Assembly (NCBI RefSeq): GCF_004011805.1
Contig: NZ_ML137199.1
Span: forward strand, 240,790 to 304,789
Length of the DNA stretch: 64,000 bases
Direction of reading: 5' to 3'
Source of the DNA: Piscinibacter defluvii
GTDB taxonomy: Bacteria > Pseudomonadota > Gammaproteobacteria > Burkholderiales > Burkholderiaceae_C
This document shows positions 9,691 to 19,254 of the stretch, in pieces (position 1 is the first letter of the stretch; the number at the start of each line of letters is the position of its first letter). A program made the position numbers and the translations under genes. The notes under the pieces are model-generated. The model had not been told where the DNA came from and did not search any database. It worked only from the letters and a program-made list of their open reading frames with translations.

Positions 9691-9727
9691 CGTCCCCTTT
9701 CCTCTGACCCTCCATCCAGGGCCCCGC

Positions 9728-12700
9728 ATGGACACGCGAACCGCCACCCCGACGGCCACCCGCAGCGGGCCTGCCGACGACCTCAGCGCCCTGGCGTGGG
9801 TGCAAGACGAACTGCGCCGCTCGCTCGATGCGGCGCACAAGTCCTTGCGCCGTTACCTGAAGGAGTCGGAGGCGGTCAGCAGCTCGGACGTCGACTCGGT
9901 CGATCCCTCCGTGCTGCGCAGCGCGCGCACGCAGATCCACCAGGGCGTGGGTGCGCTCGAGCTGGTCGGCCTGCAGTCGGCGGCGCTGCTGCTGCGCGCC
10001 AGCGAGGCGGCGGTGCAGAAGATCATCGCCAAGCCGCACAAGCTGACGCCGGCGCTGGTCGAGTCCATCGAGCACGCCTCGTTCGCGCTGCTCGACTACC
10101 TGTCGCGCATGCTGGCCGGCAAGCCGGTCTCGGCGCTGGCGCTGTTCCCGCAGTACCGCGCGGTGCAGGAGGCGGCCGGGGCGGAACGCATCCACCCGGC
10201 GGATCTCTGGAACGTCGACTGGCGCTGGCGCGCGCTGCCGGCCGACACCGGCGTGCAGCCGCGTGCGATCGACGACGCGACGCACCATGCGCTCGAGGCC
10301 AACATGCTCGGCCTGATGCGCAGCCCGCAGCCGCTGGTGGCCGCGGCGCGCATGAGCGAGCTGACCGCCGGGCTCGGTGCCGCGGCCCGCGAGACCGAGG
10401 TCGCGACGCTGTGGAAGCTGGCGGCGGCGGTCTACGAGGCGAATGCGCAGAACCTGCTCGCCTTCGACGTGTTCAGCAAGCGCCTGGCCTCGCGCCTGCT
10501 GGCGCAGTACCGCGCGCTCGAGAAGGGCGAGACGCAGGTCTCCGAACGCCTCGCTCAGGACCTGCTGTTCTTCTGCGCCCAGGCCGCCTCGCCCGGCGAC
10601 GGCAAGGGCGCGCCGCGCCTGGCCGCCGTGCGCCAGGCCTACGGGCTGGCGCACCACGTGCCGGTGGACTACAGCGTCAGCCCGCTGGGCCGTTTCGACC
10701 CGGCGGTGATCGTGCAGGCGCGCAAGCGCGTCGCGGCAGCCAAGGAATCCTGGTCCGGCGTGGCCGGTGGCGAACTGCATCGCCTGGCCGGACTGGCCGA
10801 GCAGTTCTCGCTGGTGGGCGATTCGCTCAAGCGGCTGTTCCCGCTCGGCGAGGCCTTCGCGGCCGAACTGCAGATGGCGGTGGCGCAGACCCAGAGCAGC
10901 GGCGAGCCGCCGGCGGCCCCGCTGGCCATGGAGGTGGCCACCAGCCTGCTGTACATCGAGGCGGCGCTGGAGGATTCCGAGTTCGACCACCCCGAGCAGG
11001 CCGAGCGCGTCAGGCGCCTCGCGGACCGGCTCGGCGCCGTGCGCGAGGGCCGCCCGCCCGAGCCGCTCGAGCCCTGGATGGAGGAGCTGTACCGCCGCGT
11101 CAGTGACCGCCAGACCATGGGCAGCGTGGTGCAGGAGCTGCGCAGCTCGCTGTCGGAGAGCGAGAAGGCGATCGACCAGTTCTTCCGCAACCCGGACGAC
11201 CGCCAGGTGCTGATCCCGGTGCCGAACCAGCTTGCCGCGATGCGTGGTGTGCTGTCGGTGCTGGGCATGGACCAGGCCACCGCCGCGTTGCTGCGCATGC
11301 GCGACGAGATCGAAGGCCTGGTGCAGACCCAGCTCGACCCCCAGCGTGTCGACCAGACCGGCCTGTTCGACCGCATTGCCGGCAACCTGGGCGCGCTCGG
11401 CTTCCTGATCGACATGCTCAGCGTGCAGCCGCAGCTGGCCAAGTCGCTGTTCGTGTTCGACCCGCGCACCGGCACGCTGGACCCGGTGATGGGCCGCGGC
11501 CCCGGCGCACGCCAGCTCGGCGCGGCGCCGCCGCCGGTCGAGCCGCGCCTGATCGAGCAGGCCCAGCAGCTCGCCTTCACCGCGGCGCGCGGCGACGTGC
11601 CGGTGGCCGAGGTCGCGCGCGAACTCGAGCGCCTGTCGCACGAGGCCCAGGCCGCGGATCAGGGTGCGCTGCTGGCCACCGTCGAGCGCTCGCGCGAGGC
11701 ACTCGAGAAGGCCGATGTCGAGCAGAACCCGGACTTCGTCGCCTCGTTGCGCGGCGAGCTCTCGGAGGCGCTGGTCGACTTCGTGCACACCTCGTCGCGG
11801 CCGATGGAGTTCGTGCCCGAGCCGCCGCCGCCGCCGCTCGCGGCCGCCGCGCCCGCGCCGGCGGTCGACTCCGGCCTGGCCGAAGACGACGAGATGCGCG
11901 AGATCTTCCTGGAGGAAGCGCGCGAGGTGCTGCGCGACGCCGGCACGGCGCGCGCCGACCTGGCGCAGGCGCCGTCCGACCTGCCGCTGCAGACCACCGT
12001 GCGGCGTGCCTTCCACACCCTCAAGGGCAGCTCGCGCATGGTCGGGCTGAAGGAATTCGGCGAAGCCGCCTGGGCCTGCGAGCAGCTCTACAACGCGCAG
12101 CTGGCCGAGCACCGCGGCGCCGACCAGCCGCTGCTCGAGTTCACCGAATGGGTGCTGGGCCAGCTGGCCGGCTGGGTCGAGGACATCGCGGCGCGGCGCG
12201 ACGCCGCGCGCAGTGCCGCGCCGATCAAGGCCGCCGCGCAGCGCCTGATGGCCGGCGAGCCGCCGCTGCAGTCGGCCACCGCTGCGGCCGTGGCCGCCGC
12301 ACCGGCCCCGGCCGCCCCGGCGCCCGTCGCGGCCGAACTGCCACCGCTGCCGCCGCTGAACATCGGCCTGCCGCCCGACCTGCCGAGCGCCGCCGACCTC
12401 GAGCTGCGCGACCTGTCCGCCCCGGCCGCCCCGCTGGCGCCGGCACTGGCCGAGCTGGCCTTCGACCTCGACCTGAAGGCGCTCGACGAACCGCTGCCCG
12501 CCGAGCCCGTGCCGGCCGCGCCAGAGGGGGCCGTGCTCGACATGCAGGCCACCGCGCTGCAGACCCCGTTCGACCCGCTGGCCACCCAGCCGCTGCCGCT
12601 GCACGAGCTGCCCGAGGCGGCGCTGCCGGTGCCCGACATGACGGTCGAGCTGATCGACCTGGACCTGGACGCTGCCGCCGCCGAGGCTCCGGTGTTCGAG

Positions 12701-15700
12701 GCCCTGCAGCCCACCCCTGTGGTGGAGGCCGACCTGGCGCTGGACCTCGGCGCACCGGCCGAGCCGGCCGCACCGGTGCCGGCCGCGTCGCCCGAAGAGG
12801 AGAACGTCAAGGTCGTCGGCCCGCTGCGCATCGGCATCCCGCTGTTCAACATCTACCTCAACGAGGCCGACGAGCTGTCGCGCCGTCTGACCACCGAGCT
12901 GGCCGAATGGGCCATGGAGCTGCATCGGCCGGTCGGCGAGACGCCGATCGCGCTGGCGCATTCGCTGGCCGGCAGCTCGGCGACGGTCGGCTTCAACGAC
13001 CTGTCCAACCTCGCACGCCAGCTCGAGCATGCGCAGATGCGCTCACAGGCGGTCGGCTTCGGCACGCCCGACGAGGCGCGCCTGTTCGTCGAGGTGGCCG
13101 AGGAGATCCGCCGCCTGCTGCACCAGTTCGCCGCCGGCTTCCTGAAGGAGCCCGATCCGGCGCTGCTGCAACGCCTGGCCGGGCACGAGATCGATTCGGC
13201 GCGCCGCCTGGAGGCGGCCACCGCCGCGGCCGAGCTGCCCGAACCCACCGCGCCCGCGCCGCTGCCCGAGCCGGCCGTCGAAACGATCACGCTCGGGGCC
13301 GCGCACGAACCGGCCGCCGAAGCGCCCGCCGAGAGCACCGAACACATCGAGGCGACCGCGCCGGCGCCGCTCACCGGCCCGGGTTTCCTGGCCACCAGCG
13401 CCTTCGGCGCGCTGGATTCGCGCCTGGACGCACTCGGCCAGCCCGAGCTCAAGCCGCTGGCCGAGGCGCCCGAGCTGTCGCAGCGCGCGCACCACGTGGT
13501 CGAGCCGGCGATCGAGGGCACCGAAGACATCGACGCGGTCGATGCGGTCGACGCCGAGCTGTTCCCCATCTTCGAGGAAGAGGGGCAGGACCTGCTGCCC
13601 CGGCTGTCGGCGCAGCTGCGCGACTGGGCGCGCCGCCCGGGCGACGCCAGCCACGCTGCCGCCTGCATGCGCACGCTGCACACGCTCAAGGGCGGTGCCC
13701 GCCTGGCCGGCGCGATGCGCCTGGGCGAGATGGCGCACCGCCTCGAGACCCGCATCGAGCAGCTGCTCGCGCAGCAGCCGGTGCCGGCGGCCGACGTGGA
13801 GCAGCTGCAGTCGCGCGGTGACGCGCTGGCCCAGGTGTTCGAGGCGCTGCGGGCGCGTGACGCCGCGGCCTACGCCGAGGCCGGTGCGGCGCTCGCCGCC
13901 GAGCCGCTGCCCGAGCCGCCGGCGGCGCCGGCGCCGGTGGCCGTGGCCCCGGTGCTGCTCGCCGTGCCGGACGCGCCGGTCGCGCCGACCGACGTGAGCG
14001 CCGCCAACGAGCCCCCGGCCGCACCGGAGCAGGCCGCCGCGCCCGCTCCGGCTGCCGCGCCGGCCGAGGCGCTGCCGCCGATCGACTGGTCGCGCTTCGC
14101 CCTCGGCGGGCCGACCAGCCGCGTGGTGGCCGACAAGACCCAGGGGGCTGCGCAGTCGTCGGTGCGCGTGCGCGCGCCGCTGCTGGACCGCCTGGTCAAC
14201 CAGGCCGGCGAGGTGTCGATCACGCGCTCGCGCATCGAGTCCGAGGTCGGCCAGATCAAGGGCTCGCTGGGCGACCTGACCGAGAACCTGGAGCGCCTGC
14301 GCCAGCAGCTGCGCGACATCGAGCTGCAGGCCGAGACGCAGATGAGCTCGCGGCTGGAGGCGGCCAAGGCGGCCTCGCAGTCCTTCGACCCGCTCGAGTT
14401 CGACCGCTTCACGCGCTTCCAGGAAATCACCCGCATGATGGCCGAGTCGGTCAACGACGTCGCCACGGTGCAGCGCACCCTGCAGCGCGCGCTGGACAGC
14501 GCCGAGGACGAGCTGGCCACCCAGGCGCGCCTGACGCGCGACCTGCAGGACGACCTGCTGCGCACCCGCATGGTGGAGTTCGAGAGCCTGTCCGACCGCC
14601 TCTACCGCGTCGTGCGGCAGGCCGCCAAGGAGACCGGCAAGCAGGTGCGGCTGGACATCGTCGGCGGCTCGATCGAAGTCGACCGCGGCGTGCTCGACCG
14701 CATGACCGGTTCGTTCGAGCACCTGCTGCGCAACAGCGTGACGCACGGCATCGAGTCGCCCGAGCAGCGCACGGGCGCCGGCAAGGAGCCGAGCGGGCTG
14801 GTGATCGTCTCGCTGACGCAGGAAGGCAACGAGGTCGGCATCGAGTTCCGCGACGACGGCCGCGGGCTGGACCTGGCGGCGATCCGCGCCAAGGGCCAGG
14901 CGAGCGGCCTGCTCGCGCCGGACGCGCAGCCGAGCGACGCCGAGCTCGCCAACCTGATCTTCACGCCCGGCTTCAGCACCGCCGAGACGGTGACCGAACT
15001 GGCCGGCCGCGGCGTCGGCATGGACGTGGTGCGTTCCGAGGTCAACGCGATGGGCGGCCGCATCGAGACCGCCACCTCGCCCGGCCAGGGCACCTCGTTC
15101 AGGCTGGTGTTACCGCTGACCACCGCGGTGACGCAGGTGGTGATGCTGCGCTGCGGCGACTCCACCGTCGCCGTGCCCTCGACGCTGATCGAGATCGTGC
15201 GCCGCGCCACGCCGGCCGAGGTCGATGCCTGCTACGCCAGCGGCGTCTACACGCTCAACGAGCGGCCGATGCCGTTCTTCTGGCTTGGCGCGCTGCTGCA
15301 GACCAGCGCGCGGCCGACCGAGGCGACCGGGCGCACCCGTGCGGTCGTGGTCGTGCGCAGCGCGCAGCAGCGCGTCGCGCTGCACGTCGACGAAGTGCTG
15401 GGCAACCAGGAAGTGGTGGTCAAGAACCTCGGCCCGCAGCTCTCGCGCCTGCCCGGCCTGGCCGGCATGACCCTGCTGGCCTCCGGCGCCGTAGCGCTGA
15501 TCTACAACCCGGTGGCGCTGGCCACGCTGTACGGCGACTCGGCCCGCGCCGCGACGCTGTCCGCGCTGCAGGCCTCGGCCTCGCAGCCGGCGCAGCCGCA
15601 GCAGCCGATGGCCGCGGCGCCGGTGCAGGCCGCACCGCTGGTGCTGGTGGTCGACGATTCGCTGACGGTGCGCCGCGTCACGCAGCGCCTGCTGGTGCGC

Positions 15701-16009
15701 GAGGGCTACCGCGTGGTACTCGCCAAGGACGGCATCGAGGCGCTCGAGCGCCTGGCCGAGGAACTGCCGCAGATCGTGCTGTCGGACATCGAGATGCCGC
15801 GCATGGACGGCTTCGACCTGGTGCGCAACATCCGCGCCGACGCGCGCCTGCGTGCGCTGCCGGTGATCATGATCACCTCGCGCATCGCGCAGAAGCACCG
15901 CGACTACGCGGCGGAGCTGGGTGTCGACCACTACCTCGGCAAGCCGTACGCCGAAGACGACCTGCTGGCGCTGATCGCCCGCTACACGAGCGCAGCCGTG
16001 CCGGCCTGA
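9728..16009 (+). CDS. chpA: Hybrid chemotaxis histidine kinase ChpA/PilL
   Basis: Central kinase of the Pil-Chp system, 2093 residues. It receives the PilJ signal and phosphorylates PilG/PilH. Residues 1-650 hold degenerate Hpt/FimL-like helical repeats. Three Hpt domains keep the phospho-His: H763 (FHTLKGSS), H1078 (AHSLAGSS) and H1318 (LHTLKGG), separated by Ala/Pro/Glu-rich linkers. A CheA dimerisation segment follows near 1480-1600, then the ATPase (HLLRNSVTHGIE near 1660; DDGRG; GRGVGMDVV near 1757), a CheW-like domain near 1800-1945 and a C-terminal receiver with D2020 in SDIEMPRMDG. Pseudomonas ChpA is longer, with more Hpt modules. A short hairpin spans the stop codon. Confidence 0.94.
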   Translation: MDTRTATPTATRSGPADDLSALAWVQDELRRSLDAAHKSLRRYLKESEAVSSSDVDSVDPSVLRSARTQIHQGVGALELVGLQSAALLLRASEAAVQKIIAKPHKLTPALVESIEHASFALLDYLSRMLAGKPVSALALFPQYRAVQEAAGAERIHPADLWNVDWRWRALPADTGVQPRAIDDATHHALEANMLGLMRSPQPLVAAARMSELTAGLGAAARETEVATLWKLAAAVYEANAQNLLAFDVFSKRLASRLLAQYRALEKGETQVSERLAQDLLFFCAQAASPGDGKGAPRLAAVRQAYGLAHHVPVDYSVSPLGRFDPAVIVQARKRVAAAKESWSGVAGGELHRLAGLAEQFSLVGDSLKRLFPLGEAFAAELQMAVAQTQSSGEPPAAPLAMEVATSLLYIEAALEDSEFDHPEQAERVRRLADRLGAVREGRPPEPLEPWMEELYRRVSDRQTMGSVVQELRSSLSESEKAIDQFFRNPDDRQVLIPVPNQLAAMRGVLSVLGMDQATAALLRMRDEIEGLVQTQLDPQRVDQTGLFDRIAGNLGALGFLIDMLSVQPQLAKSLFVFDPRTGTLDPVMGRGPGARQLGAAPPPVEPRLIEQAQQLAFTAARGDVPVAEVARELERLSHEAQAADQGALLATVERSREALEKADVEQNPDFVASLRGELSEALVDFVHTSSRPMEFVPEPPPPPLAAAAPAPAVDSGLAEDDEMREIFLEEAREVLRDAGTARADLAQAPSDLPLQTTVRRAFHTLKGSSRMVGLKEFGEAAWACEQLYNAQLAEHRGADQPLLEFTEWVLGQLAGWVEDIAARRDAARSAAPIKAAAQRLMAGEPPLQSATAAAVAAAPAPAAPAPVAAELPPLPPLNIGLPPDLPSAADLELRDLSAPAAPLAPALAELAFDLDLKALDEPLPAEPVPAAPEGAVLDMQATALQTPFDPLATQPLPLHELPEAALPVPDMTVELIDLDLDAAAAEAPVFEALQPTPVVEADLALDLGAPAEPAAPVPAASPEEENVKVVGPLRIGIPLFNIYLNEADELSRRLTTELAEWAMELHRPVGETPIALAHSLAGSSATVGFNDLSNLARQLEHAQMRSQAVGFGTPDEARLFVEVAEEIRRLLHQFAAGFLKEPDPALLQRLAGHEIDSARRLEAATAAAELPEPTAPAPLPEPAVETITLGAAHEPAAEAPAESTEHIEATAPAPLTGPGFLATSAFGALDSRLDALGQPELKPLAEAPELSQRAHHVVEPAIEGTEDIDAVDAVDAELFPIFEEEGQDLLPRLSAQLRDWARRPGDASHAAACMRTLHTLKGGARLAGAMRLGEMAHRLETRIEQLLAQQPVPAADVEQLQSRGDALAQVFEALRARDAAAYAEAGAALAAEPLPEPPAAPAPVAVAPVLLAVPDAPVAPTDVSAANEPPAAPEQAAAPAPAAAPAEALPPIDWSRFALGGPTSRVVADKTQGAAQSSVRVRAPLLDRLVNQAGEVSITRSRIESEVGQIKGSLGDLTENLERLRQQLRDIELQAETQMSSRLEAAKAASQSFDPLEFDRFTRFQEITRMMAESVNDVATVQRTLQRALDSAEDELATQARLTRDLQDDLLRTRMVEFESLSDRLYRVVRQAAKETGKQVRLDIVGGSIEVDRGVLDRMTGSFEHLLRNSVTHGIESPEQRTGAGKEPSGLVIVSLTQEGNEVGIEFRDDGRGLDLAAIRAKGQASGLLAPDAQPSDAELANLIFTPGFSTAETVTELAGRGVGMDVVRSEVNAMGGRIETATSPGQGTSFRLVLPLTTAVTQVVMLRCGDSTVAVPSTLIEIVRRATPAEVDACYASGVYTLNERPMPFFWLGALLQTSARPTEATGRTRAVVVVRSAQQRVALHVDEVLGNQEVVVKNLGPQLSRLPGLAGMTLLASGAVALIYNPVALATLYGDSARAATLSALQASASQPAQPQQPMAAAPVQAAPLVLVVDDSLTVRRVTQRLLVREGYRVVLAKDGIEALERLAEELPQIVLSDIEMPRMDGFDLVRNIRADARLRALPVIMITSRIAQKHRDYAAELGVDHYLGKPYAEDDLLALIARYTSAAVPA

Positions 16010-16015
16010 GGCCGG
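16001..16015 (+). terminator. Short GC hairpin at the chpA stop codon
   Basis: CCGGCC / GGCCGG 6-bp perfect stem with the chpA TGA forming the 3-nt loop. There is no T-run, so it may be a pause or processing site rather than a terminator; the diguanylate cyclase starts 22 bp after the stop. Confidence 0.25.
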
Positions 16016-16030
16016 GCTAGCGACCGCCGG

Positions 16031-17068
16031 ATGCCCGATCTCGTCGACCACCTGGCCGAGCTGACGGGCTTTCGCGACCGCGAGCTGCTCGACGTCACGC
16101 TGGTCGGCGCGCTGCGCGACCTGATGCAGACGCAGGCGCGCTCGGTGGCGATCTACCGCAGCGTCGGCGAGCCCGGCCAGGAGCGCTGGCTGACGCGCGC
16201 GCTGCAGCGCGCCGGCGAGATGGCGGCCACCGCCGACCCGAGCTGGGTCGACATCGACTCGCTGCCGCGCCAGGCCGACTTCCCGTCGCGCCTGGAGGCC
16301 TTCCGGCGCCAGGCCATCGTCACGGTGGCCGGTGCGCTGCACCTGACGCTGTTCCCGGTCTCGACCGACCGCGAGAGCCTGGGCGTGCTGGAGATCGAGA
16401 GCGACGGCGCGCTCGACGAGCGCGACCGCCGCATGGTGCTGTCGATCCTGCGCATCTACCACAACTTCCAGGCCCTGCTGGACTACAGCGAGCGCGACAC
16501 GCTGACCGGCCTGCTGAACCGCAAGACCTTCGACGAGAGCTTCATGAAGGTCGCCGCCGAGCCGGCGTTGCCGGGCTCCGCGCCGCTGCTGGACGGCCGG
16601 CGCGCGGTGCCCGTGAGCAGCCATTGCTGGCTGGGCGTGATCGACATCGACCATTTCAAGCAGGTCAACGACCGCTTCGGCCACCTGATCGGCGACGAGG
16701 TGCTGCTGCTGCTGTCGCGCCTGATGCGCGCGAGCTTCCGCTTCCACGACCGGCTGTATCGCTTTGGCGGCGAGGAGTTCGTGGTGCTGATGCGCTGCGC
16801 GGGCGCCGAGGCGGCGCAGCAGGCCTTCGAGCGGCTGCGCCGCAACGTCGAGCAGTTCGCCTTCCCGCAGGTGGGCCGCATCACCGTGAGCGTCGGCTTC
16901 ACCGGGCTGCGCGGCGGCGACACGCCCAGCGCCGCCTTCGAGCGCGCCGATCGCGCCGTCTACCATGCCAAGACGCACGGCCGCAACCAGGTGGCGCACC
17001 ACGCCGAGCTGGTGGCGCGCGGCGAGCTCGCCGAAGACGCCAAGATCGGCGACGTCGAGCTGTTCTAG
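16031..17068 (+). CDS. Diguanylate cyclase with GAF-like N-terminal domain
   Basis: Makes c-di-GMP from two GTP. 345 residues: a GAF-like sensory half (about 20-155), then a GGDEF domain (about 165-335). The active-site signature is GGEEF at 246-250, which is competent. The inhibitory I-site RxxD is intact as RFHD at 237-240, exactly five residues before the signature, so product feedback is predicted. DTLTGLLNRKTFDE marks the domain start. It follows chpA by 21 bp and is likely in the same transcript, coupling pilus chemosensing to c-di-GMP. Its stop codon overlaps that of the convergent photolyase gene. Confidence 0.93.
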   Translation: MPDLVDHLAELTGFRDRELLDVTLVGALRDLMQTQARSVAIYRSVGEPGQERWLTRALQRAGEMAATADPSWVDIDSLPRQADFPSRLEAFRRQAIVTVAGALHLTLFPVSTDRESLGVLEIESDGALDERDRRMVLSILRIYHNFQALLDYSERDTLTGLLNRKTFDESFMKVAAEPALPGSAPLLDGRRAVPVSSHCWLGVIDIDHFKQVNDRFGHLIGDEVLLLLSRLMRASFRFHDRLYRFGGEEFVVLMRCAGAEAAQQAFERLRRNVEQFAFPQVGRITVSVGFTGLRGGDTPSAAFERADRAVYHAKTHGRNQVAHHAELVARGELAEDAKIGDVELF

Positions 17069-18561
17069 TTCCTTTCCTTGACGACCGCGAAGCGCTCCAG
17101 CGTGCGCTGGCGTGCCTGCTCGTGGTCGACGATCGGTGCCGGGTAGTCGCGCCCGAGAACCAGGCCGGCGGCGGCCAGGTCCACCGGGCGCGCCTCCCAG
17201 GGGGCGTGGATCACCGCGTCGGGCAGTCCGGCCAGCTGCGGCAGGTAGCGCCGGATGAAGCGGCCCTGCGGGTCGAACCTGCGGCTCTGGCTGACCGGGT
17301 TGAAGATGCGGAACCAGGGCTGCGCGTCGCAGCCGGTCGAGGCCGCCCATTGCCAGCCGCCGTTGTTGGCGGCCAGGTCGAAGTCGTTCAGGTGGTCGGC
17401 GAAGTACTGCTCGCCGCGCTGCCAGTGAATGCCGAGATCCTTGGTCAGGAAGCTCGCCACCACCATGCGCAGGCGGTTGTGCATGTAGCCGGTCTGGTTG
17501 ATCTGCGCCATCGCGGCGTCGACCAGCGGGTAGCCGGTGCGGCCCTCGCACCAGGCGGCGAACAGCTCGTCGGCGTGCCTGCCATGTTCCCAGCGCAGCG
17601 CGTCAAAGGCCGGCTTGTAGCTCGCGCCCACCACGTGCGGATGGTGGTGCAGGATCTGGTGGTAGAAGTCGCGCCAGATCAGCTCCGACAACCACACCCG
17701 CGCGCCCTCGCTGCCCGCCTCGGCGCGCTGCCAGGCCTCGCGCGCCAGCGCGCGGATCGAGACCGTGCCGAAGCGCAGGTGCACCGACAGGTAGCTCGGA
17801 CCCTTGACGGCCGGGAAGTCGCGCGCGGTGGCGTAGTCGTCGATGCGCGCGAGGAAGTCGGCCAGCAATGCCGCGCCGCCCGAGGCGCCGGTCGGGATCT
17901 TCAGCGCATGCAGGTTGGTCGGCGCGAAACCGAGCGCCGGCAGCGTGGGCAGCGGCGCGGCGAAGCCTTCGGGCACGGCCGCGAGCGCGCCCGCGTGGGG
18001 CTCGACCGGGTAGGCCTTGACGTAGAAGGGGTCGAGCTTCTTCAGCCAGGCGTTCTTGTAGGGCGTGAACACGCCGTACGGCGTGCCGGCGCCGGTGAGC
18101 ACCTCGCTGCGCTCGAAGACCACATGGTCCTTCGAGGTGTGCAGCGCGATGCCGGCGTGCGCCAGTTCGCCGCGGGCGTGCGTGTCGCGCGCCAGCGCGG
18201 CCGGTTCGTCGTCGTGGTTGGCGTAGACCGCCTGCACGTGCAGGCCGCGCGCCACCGAGACAACCTCGTCCACCGCCCGGCCGTGCCGGACGATCAGCCG
18301 CACGCCCGCGTGGCCGTGCGCCTGCCCGAGCGCCTGCAGCGCCGCGTCGAGCTCGACCAGCGCATCGCGGATGAACTCGACGCGTCGGTCCGCCGCGAGG
18401 CCGCGCGCGAGCAGCGGGTCCAGGATGTCGCGGTCGAACACGAACAGGCACCACACCTGCCGCGCCGAGCGCAGCGCGTGGTACAGCGCGGCGTGGTCGA
18501 AGGCGCGCAGGTCGCGCCGGAACCAGACCAGTGCGGCATCGACGGCTTTCCCGCTGCTCAT
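17065..18561 (-). CDS. phrB: Deoxyribodipyrimidine photolyase
   Basis: Light-driven repair of cyclobutane pyrimidine dimers using reduced FAD and an antenna pigment. 498 residues: an N-terminal alpha/beta antenna domain (about 9-135; opening ALVWFRRDLRAFDHAALYHA) and an all-helical FAD domain with the class I block NNGGWQWAASTGCDAQPWFR and RRYLPQL. WRDFYHQIL and GYPLVDAAMAQINQTGYMHN are also classic. CPD class I photolyase is the best reading; a cryptochrome is less likely given these motifs. It is divergent from yqgE with 26 bp between start codons. Confidence 0.95.
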   Translation of the reverse strand: MSSGKAVDAALVWFRRDLRAFDHAALYHALRSARQVWCLFVFDRDILDPLLARGLAADRRVEFIRDALVELDAALQALGQAHGHAGVRLIVRHGRAVDEVVSVARGLHVQAVYANHDDEPAALARDTHARGELAHAGIALHTSKDHVVFERSEVLTGAGTPYGVFTPYKNAWLKKLDPFYVKAYPVEPHAGALAAVPEGFAAPLPTLPALGFAPTNLHALKIPTGASGGAALLADFLARIDDYATARDFPAVKGPSYLSVHLRFGTVSIRALAREAWQRAEAGSEGARVWLSELIWRDFYHQILHHHPHVVGASYKPAFDALRWEHGRHADELFAAWCEGRTGYPLVDAAMAQINQTGYMHNRLRMVVASFLTKDLGIHWQRGEQYFADHLNDFDLAANNGGWQWAASTGCDAQPWFRIFNPVSQSRRFDPQGRFIRRYLPQLAGLPDAVIHAPWEARPVDLAAAGLVLGRDYPAPIVDHEQARQRTLERFAVVKERN

Positions 18562-18571
18562 CCGGCGAGTC

Positions 18572-18577
18572 TATAAA
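18572..18577 (+). promoter_or_regulatory. -10 box of yqgE promoter
   Basis: TATAAA, ten bases before the yqgE ATG and lying in the 26-bp gap between divergent start codons. Transcription would begin within a few bases of the ATG, giving a very short leader. No convincing -35 hexamer is visible; that region is inside phrB. Confidence 0.5.
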
Positions 18578-18587
18578 ATCCCCCGTC

Positions 18588-19175
18588 ATGGCCGGCTCGC
18601 CGATCAACCTCACGAACCAGTTCCTCATCGCCATGCCCGGCATGGTGGACGGCACCTTTGCCGGGACGGTCGTGTACCTGTGCGAGCACACCGAGAAGGG
18701 CGCGCTCGGCCTGGTGATCAACCGGCCGATCGACATCAAGCTGAAGAACCTGTTCGAGAAGGTCGACCTGACGCTCGACCGGGCCGACCTGGCCGAGGCG
18801 CCGGTCTACTTCGGCGGCCCGGTGCAGACCGAGCGCGGCTTCGTGCTGCACGAACGCCTGGGCGGCGATGGCGACGAGGGCGGCCACTACAACTCGACGC
18901 TGCAGATCCCCGGCGGCCTGGAGATGACCACCAGCAAGGACGTGCTCGAGGCCATGGCGCATGGCGCCGGGCCGAAGAAGGTGCTGGTCACGCTGGGTTA
19001 CAGCGGCTGGGGCGCGGGCCAGCTGGAAGACGAGATCGGCCGCAACGGCTGGCTGACCGTCGACGCCGAGCCGGGCATCATCTTCGACACGCCGGTCGAG
19101 CAGCGCTACGACAAGGCGCTCTCGCTGCTGGGCATCGACCCGCGCATGCTGAGCCAGGAGGCGGGGCACGCATGA
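18588..19175 (+). CDS. yqgE: YqgE/AlgH family protein
   Basis: 195-residue cytosolic protein of the UPF0301 family; its biochemical role is unknown, although AlgH of Pseudomonas was linked to alginate regulation. Family hallmarks: NLTNQFLIAMPGM at the start, GTVVYLCEHTEKGALGLVINRP, VYFGGPVQTERGFVLH and ALSLLGIDP at the end. The ATG at 18588 matches the usual N-terminus; the frame is open further upstream but overlaps phrB. It leads the cluster yqgE-ruvX-pyrR-pyrB-pyrX, the same order as in Pseudomonas. Confidence 0.93.
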   Translation: MAGSPINLTNQFLIAMPGMVDGTFAGTVVYLCEHTEKGALGLVINRPIDIKLKNLFEKVDLTLDRADLAEAPVYFGGPVQTERGFVLHERLGGDGDEGGHYNSTLQIPGGLEMTTSKDVLEAMAHGAGPKKVLVTLGYSGWGAGQLEDEIGRNGWLTVDAEPGIIFDTPVEQRYDKALSLLGIDPRMLSQEAGHA

Positions 19176-19254
19176 GACGGACGTGCGACCGTGCCTGCGC
19201 ACGGGCGCGCGCCTTCGAATGAGCGCCACGTCTCGTGGCGCGCCTGCCGCAAGC
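19176..19254. repeat. Palindromic intergenic element, copy 1
   Basis: After the yqgE stop come GGACGTG, the hairpin CCGTGC-CTGC-GCACGG, a GCGCGCGCCT tract, then the hairpin GCGCCACG-TCT-CGTGGCGC (19223-19241). The same framework of GGACGTG, stem, CTGC loop, stem and a GCGCCT tract recurs at 37432-37525 with different stem bases. I place it between yqgE and ruvX by choosing the ruvX start at 19255. Confidence 0.5.

Noticed and set aside
9677..13030. Very long open frame on the minus strand opposite chpA (over 1100 codons)
   Set aside because: It is antisense to a gene with clear domains and has a low-complexity Arg/Gln/Gly/His composition typical of shadow frames in GC-rich DNA.
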